DNA of 64,000 bases. Source: Podocnemis expansa (Eukaryota; Chordata; Testudines; Podocnemididae). Made by a program: the position numbers and the translations under genes. The first letter of the stretch is position 1. Every line of letters begins with the position of its first letter. This document shows, piece after piece, positions 60,515 through 64,000 of the stretch. The stretch covers positions 9,558,829 to 9,622,828 of the forward strand of contig ML682024.1 in NCBI GenBank assembly GCA_007922195.1, given 5' to 3'. Under the pieces are notes generated by a model. That model was given only the letters and a program-made list of their open reading frames with translations, searched no databases and was not told the origin of the DNA.

Positions 60515-61085
60515 CCTGAAACCCAAGGGAAAGATAAAAAATTCATAGGCAAGAAATGTAGACCAAGATGGATGAGTGAACATTTCAGATAGGTGATTAG
60601 GAGAAAGCACATGCATACAAAGAGTGGAAGATGGGAGGGATCACCAGGGAAAACTATGTCTTGGAGGTCAGAACATGTACAGGTGAAGTAACAAAGGCCA
60701 AATGTCAAATACAGTTGGACCTTGCGATGGAAACTAAAAACAATAGTAAAAGGTTTTACAGTCATATAAATAGGAAGAAAACAAAGAAGAAGAGGGACTG
60801 CTAAGAACCAAGGATAGGGTGGAAGTGGAGAATAATCTAGGCACAGCCCATTATCTAAACAAATATTTTGCCTCCATTTTTAATGAGGCTAATGAAGAAC
60901 TGGAAGATAGTGATAGGGTGGCTAATGTGAATGAAGATATAGAGGTGGAAATTAGCACGTCTGAAGTAGAAGCCCAACCTGGACAGCTCAATGGGTCTAA
61001 AATCAGGGTGGGGTGGGGGACACCAGATAATGTCTAGTCAAGAATATTAAACTGGCACATGAAATTGCAAGCCCAATGGCAAGGA
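60515..61085 (+). pseudogene. Old CR1 ORF2 linker (endonuclease to RT)
   Basis: Frame 60,819-61,037 reads 'LNKYFASIFNEANEELEDS', the CR1 segment just before the RT domain (LN.YFASVF). It ends before the RT begins. It is the same copy as 59,535-60,150. Confidence 0.75.
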
Positions 61086-61160
61086 TTGTTAATTAAACTA
61101 TAAACTCAAGGGTTGTACAGTATGAAGGAGTTGGTGCCAGGTGCGTCCAAAGTAAGCGAG

Positions 61161-61215
61161 TGCTGTGTCTTTTCCCTACAGGTGAGTTGCTTGTGTCTTT
61201 TTCCCTACAGGTGCT
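61161..61215 (+). repeat. 29-bp tandem duplication in the CR1 5' region
   Basis: 'cttttccctacaggtg' occurs at 61,169 and 61,198, a 29-bp step. Each copy contains a splice-acceptor-like 'ttccctacag'. Confidence 0.7.
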
Positions 61216-61541
61216 AGCTGTTAGTTGTGGGACTGTGCTTGTGTGATTGGGTGGGGGCTGTTTGCACCATTGTTCCCTGATCACCTTTAATCACCAGCTT
61301 CTAGCAGCCTTGTGATTGGCCTGCCCCTGTGTGACTAACAAGGGGCAAGGGCTGACCTAGGCAGAGAAGGCCTTTAAAAGCCACTGCTTGAGCGACCAGA
61401 GGACTTCAAACAGGGGAGTTTGCGAGGAAGTGTGAGCAGGAGTTTGGTGAGGCCAAGCTGGTGAAGAGGAGCCGTACCGCTGGAGCCAGCACCCCTGCTG
61501 TTTCCTTTGCCTCTGTGTGTAGCCAGACAGACTGTCTGTCC

Positions 61542-62520
61542 ATGGATATCTCCACCCAGATCCTGGTGTGGAATTGCAGGGACTGTGGCCTTCATTTTCC
61601 TGCCACTGATGATCAGGCTAGGGAGATGAGCCTGTGATAGGTGCCTTCTGGTCGCATCTCTTCGGAAACAGGTAGGAGAGTTACAGGAGGAGGTGTCACG
61701 ACTCAGGGGTATCTATGCCCTGGAAAAGTTCCTTGACAGTGTCCACGATGAGACCTGCAAGGAGGAGGTCCCTACCCCAGTGCCAAGGGCTACTGCTACA
61801 GCTCTGGAAACGGATGGGATGCCTATGGCAGAGGAAGGACACTGGCAGCTGGTCACCTCTGGCAGTAGACAGTGTTCCACACCTGCTCACATCCCACCAT
61901 CCATTGTGGTGAGGAACCGTTATGTGGTGCTAGACACACTAAAGGAGTTAGAGGAGATGCCATCAACCCCAAAGGCTGGGCAGATCACAGCCACCTCACC
62001 TAAGAGGAAAAATAGGGTTGTGGTGATTGGGGACTCACTCCTGAGAGGAACAGAGGCACCCATCTGTCACCCTGACAAGGCCTCTAGAGAGGTATGCTGC
62101 CTGCCAGGTGCCCATATCCGAGATGTAATGGAAGGATTGTCTAAAATCATCCGCCCCTCAGACTACTACCCCATGCTTCTTATCCATGTGGGTACCAATG
62201 ATACTGCGAGAAGTGATCCTCAGCAGATCAAAGGTGACTTCAGGGCTCTGGGAGCGAGGGTGAAGGTGTTTGGAGCACAGGTGGTGGTCTCCTCGATCCT
62301 TCCAGTCAAGCCTAGAGGCCTGAGGAGAGACAGATGCATCCTAGAGGTGAAAGCCTGGCTGCGAAGATGGTGTGGTCAGGAGGGATTTGGCTTCCTTGAC
62401 CATGGAGTCCTGTTTCAGAACAGAGTATTGATAGGCAGAGATGGCCTTCAGCTGCCCAGGAAGGGGAAGAGTGTGTTTGGGCACAGACTGGCTGACATAG
62501 TGAGGAGGGCTTTAAACTAG
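61542..62520 (+). pseudogene. CR1 ORF1: zinc motif, coiled coil and SGNH esterase domain
   Basis: The N-terminus in one frame (from ATG 61,542) has 'WNCRDCGLHF'. After a frame shift near 61,620 the second pair is 'ACDRC', followed by a leucine heptad stretch 'LRKQVGELQEEVSRLR'. From 61,693 on the frame is open for 275 codons. The esterase has block I GDSLL (Ser115 counted from 61,693), block III GTND (167-170) and block V DGLQL, where Gln253 replaces the catalytic His. Some CR1 ORF1 proteins are known to carry PHD-like fingers and esterase domains. The frame shift and lost His mark it as damaged. Confidence 0.88.
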
Positions 62521-62714
62521 GGTCAATGGGGGAAGGAGACCAAAGCCCACATGAAAGTAACAATGTGGGTGATCTGGTGGAAGGGATGGAACTTGGGGGG
62601 TGCTGGGACTGTAGAACCAGCAATAAAAGACAAGGTAGTTGGAACATGGGGGGGGGGGAAATCAAATAAATGTCTTAAGTGTTCTACTGAAGCCCCAGTA
62701 TGTGAGGAGAGTGT

Positions 62715-64000
62715 GTGTGTGGGGGAGAACTCCAAGAAAAAAAGCAAGGAAGCTTATGTAAAAGAATTGGAAATCAACATGACAAAGTAGGGAAATCGAC
62801 CGGGTATCTTGGGTGCCTGTACACTAATGTGAGGAGCCTGGGAAATAAGCAAGAAGAATTGGTAATACTAGCGCAGACAAGGAACTATGATATTATAGGA
62901 ATAACAGAGAAGTGGTGGGATAGTGTGCATGACTGGAGCTCTGCCATGGATGGGTATAAACTGTTCAGGAAAGACAGGCAGGGAAGAAGAGGGGGAGGAG
63001 TAGCACTATATGTAAAAGAGCTCTATGACTGCTCAGAGCTCCACTATGGAAGTGGAAGCGTGCCTGTAGAAAGTCTGTGGGTTACATTGAGAGGGGAAAG
63101 GAACAAGGGGAATGTTGTGGTGGGGGTCTGCTATAGACCACCAGACCAGAAGCAGGAGGTAGATGAGGTGTTCTATGGACAACCAGCGGAAGCTTCTAGA
63201 TCACAGGCCCTGGTGTTCATGGGGGACTTCAATTACCCTGACATTTGCTAGGAGGCCAATACAGCAGTGCATGGGCAATCCAGGAAGTTTTTAGAGAATG
63301 TTGGGGAGAACTTTCTAGTACAAATGCTAGAGGAACCAACTAGGGACCTTGCACCTCTCGACCTGCTGCTCACAAACAGGGAAGAATTGATCAGGGAGGT
63401 AGAGGAAAATGGCAAGCTAGGCAGTAGTGACCATGACATGCTTGAGTTCGGGATCCTGATTAAAGGAAGGAAGGAAAGAAGCAAAACAAAAACCCTGGAC
63501 TTCAAAAAAGCAGATTTTGGCTCCCTCAGAGAACTGATGGGCAGGATCCCTTGGGAAGCTAATCTGAAGGGGAAAGGAGTCCAAGAGAGTTGGTTATATT
63601 TTAAAGAAACCCTGCTAAGGGCACAGGAAGTTGCCATTCCAATTAGGAGAAAGAACAAACATCTGAGGCAGCCAGAATGGCTTAGCAGAGAACTCTGCTC
63701 TGAGCTTAAACATAAAAAGGAAGCTTACAGGAAGTGGAAGCTTGGTCAAATGACCAAGGAGGCATATGAAGATATTGCTAGGGACTGCAGAGATAAAATC
63801 AGAAAGGCCAAAGGACAAATGGAGCTGCGGCTAGCGAGGGATGTAAAGGATAACAAGAAGGGGTTCTACAAGTATGTTAATAACAAGAAGAGGATCAGGG
63901 ATGGTGTAGGCCCCTTGCTGAATAGGGCAGGCATCCTTGTGACAGACGATGAGGAAAAAGCTGAAGTGCTCAATGCATTTTTTGCTTCAGTTTTTTCAGA
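62715..64000 (+). pseudogene. CR1 ORF2: AP-type endonuclease and start of RT region
   Basis: Endonuclease motifs run in order: 'LYTNVRSLGNKQEEL', 'IIGITEKWW', 'GGGVALYVKE', 'VGVCYRPPDQ', 'MGDFNYPDI', and after a TAG at 63,249 (in place of a Trp codon) '[10 protein letters not shown]' at about 63,420. The same frame stays open to the end of the window, ending in '[12 protein letters not shown]', the linker before RT. The single nonsense codon is the only break seen. RT lies outside. The product would nick DNA for target-primed reverse transcription. Confidence 0.9.

Larger units (their letters stand above)
61120..64000 (+). mobile_element. CR1 LINE, 5' untranslated region, ORF1 and first part of ORF2
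   Basis: A fairly young CR1 running off the right edge. 5' region 61,120-61,540, ORF1 61,542-62,520 (one frame shift), spacer of about 190 bp, ORF2 from about 62,715. Few disabling changes are visible, which makes it the best preserved element here. Confidence 0.9.

Overview
The window looks like a turtle (Testudines) genome segment. The evidence is CR1 LINEs ending in the CR1-type ATTCTATG tail, several DIRS tyrosine-recombinase retrotransposons, a SINE with an 'agtcctgtggcacttaaagactaac' body, many hAT-type elements, and AT-rich elements full of TTCGAA palindromes. That combination is typical of turtles, possibly soft-shelled turtles; the species is an inference. Most of the 64 kb is nested transposable elements. 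There are two 10-N assembly gaps (37,616 and 48,015).

The one host gene I can support lies on the minus strand from about 56.6 kb to 29.2 kb, and its 5' part must lie beyond the right edge or be missing. It is butyrophilin-like. From 5' to 3' it has two isolated 21-nt exons (56,622 and 49,650), a tandem array of 21-nt exons spaced 138-148 bp apart (43,807 down to 38,879, plus a dead copy at 33,096), a 27-nt exon (31,698) and a complete B30.2 (PRY-SPRY) exon (29,247-29,773). Every microexon begins and ends in phase 1 and encodes one coiled-coil heptad such as DETKKEL. The coding design is a BG-like heptad tail joined to a butyrophilin-type B30.2 domain. The array has been split by a 5.6-kb DIRS element (33,146-38,787) and a 3.6-kb hAT element (39,974-43,613); removing both restores the regular spacing.

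Layout: 1-4,778 DIRS remnant holding a hAT with further insertions; 4.8-7.7 kb SINEs and unassigned DNA; 7.7-11.3 kb minus-strand DIRS remnant; 11.3-13.1 kb CR1; 13.5 kb palindromic SINE; 14.8-25.9 kb plus-strand DIRS with gag, RT/RNase H and recombinase pseudogenes, split by about 5 kb that contains a tail-to-tail inverted repeat and a 40-bp minisatellite; 27.0 kb TTCGAA element; 29.2-56.6 kb the butyrophilin-like gene with its inserted repeats; 53.5-56.3 kb CR1 and a Ty3/gypsy remnant; 57-61 kb old CR1, TTCGAA and SINE pieces; 61.1-64 kb the 5' part of a fairly young CR1 with an esterase-type ORF1 and an endonuclease-bearing ORF2.

A second recurring pattern is that at least six SINE copies are fold-backs: the body is followed by its own inverted copy. 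Four of these have target-site duplications outside the whole hairpin, so they appear to have inserted as hairpins.
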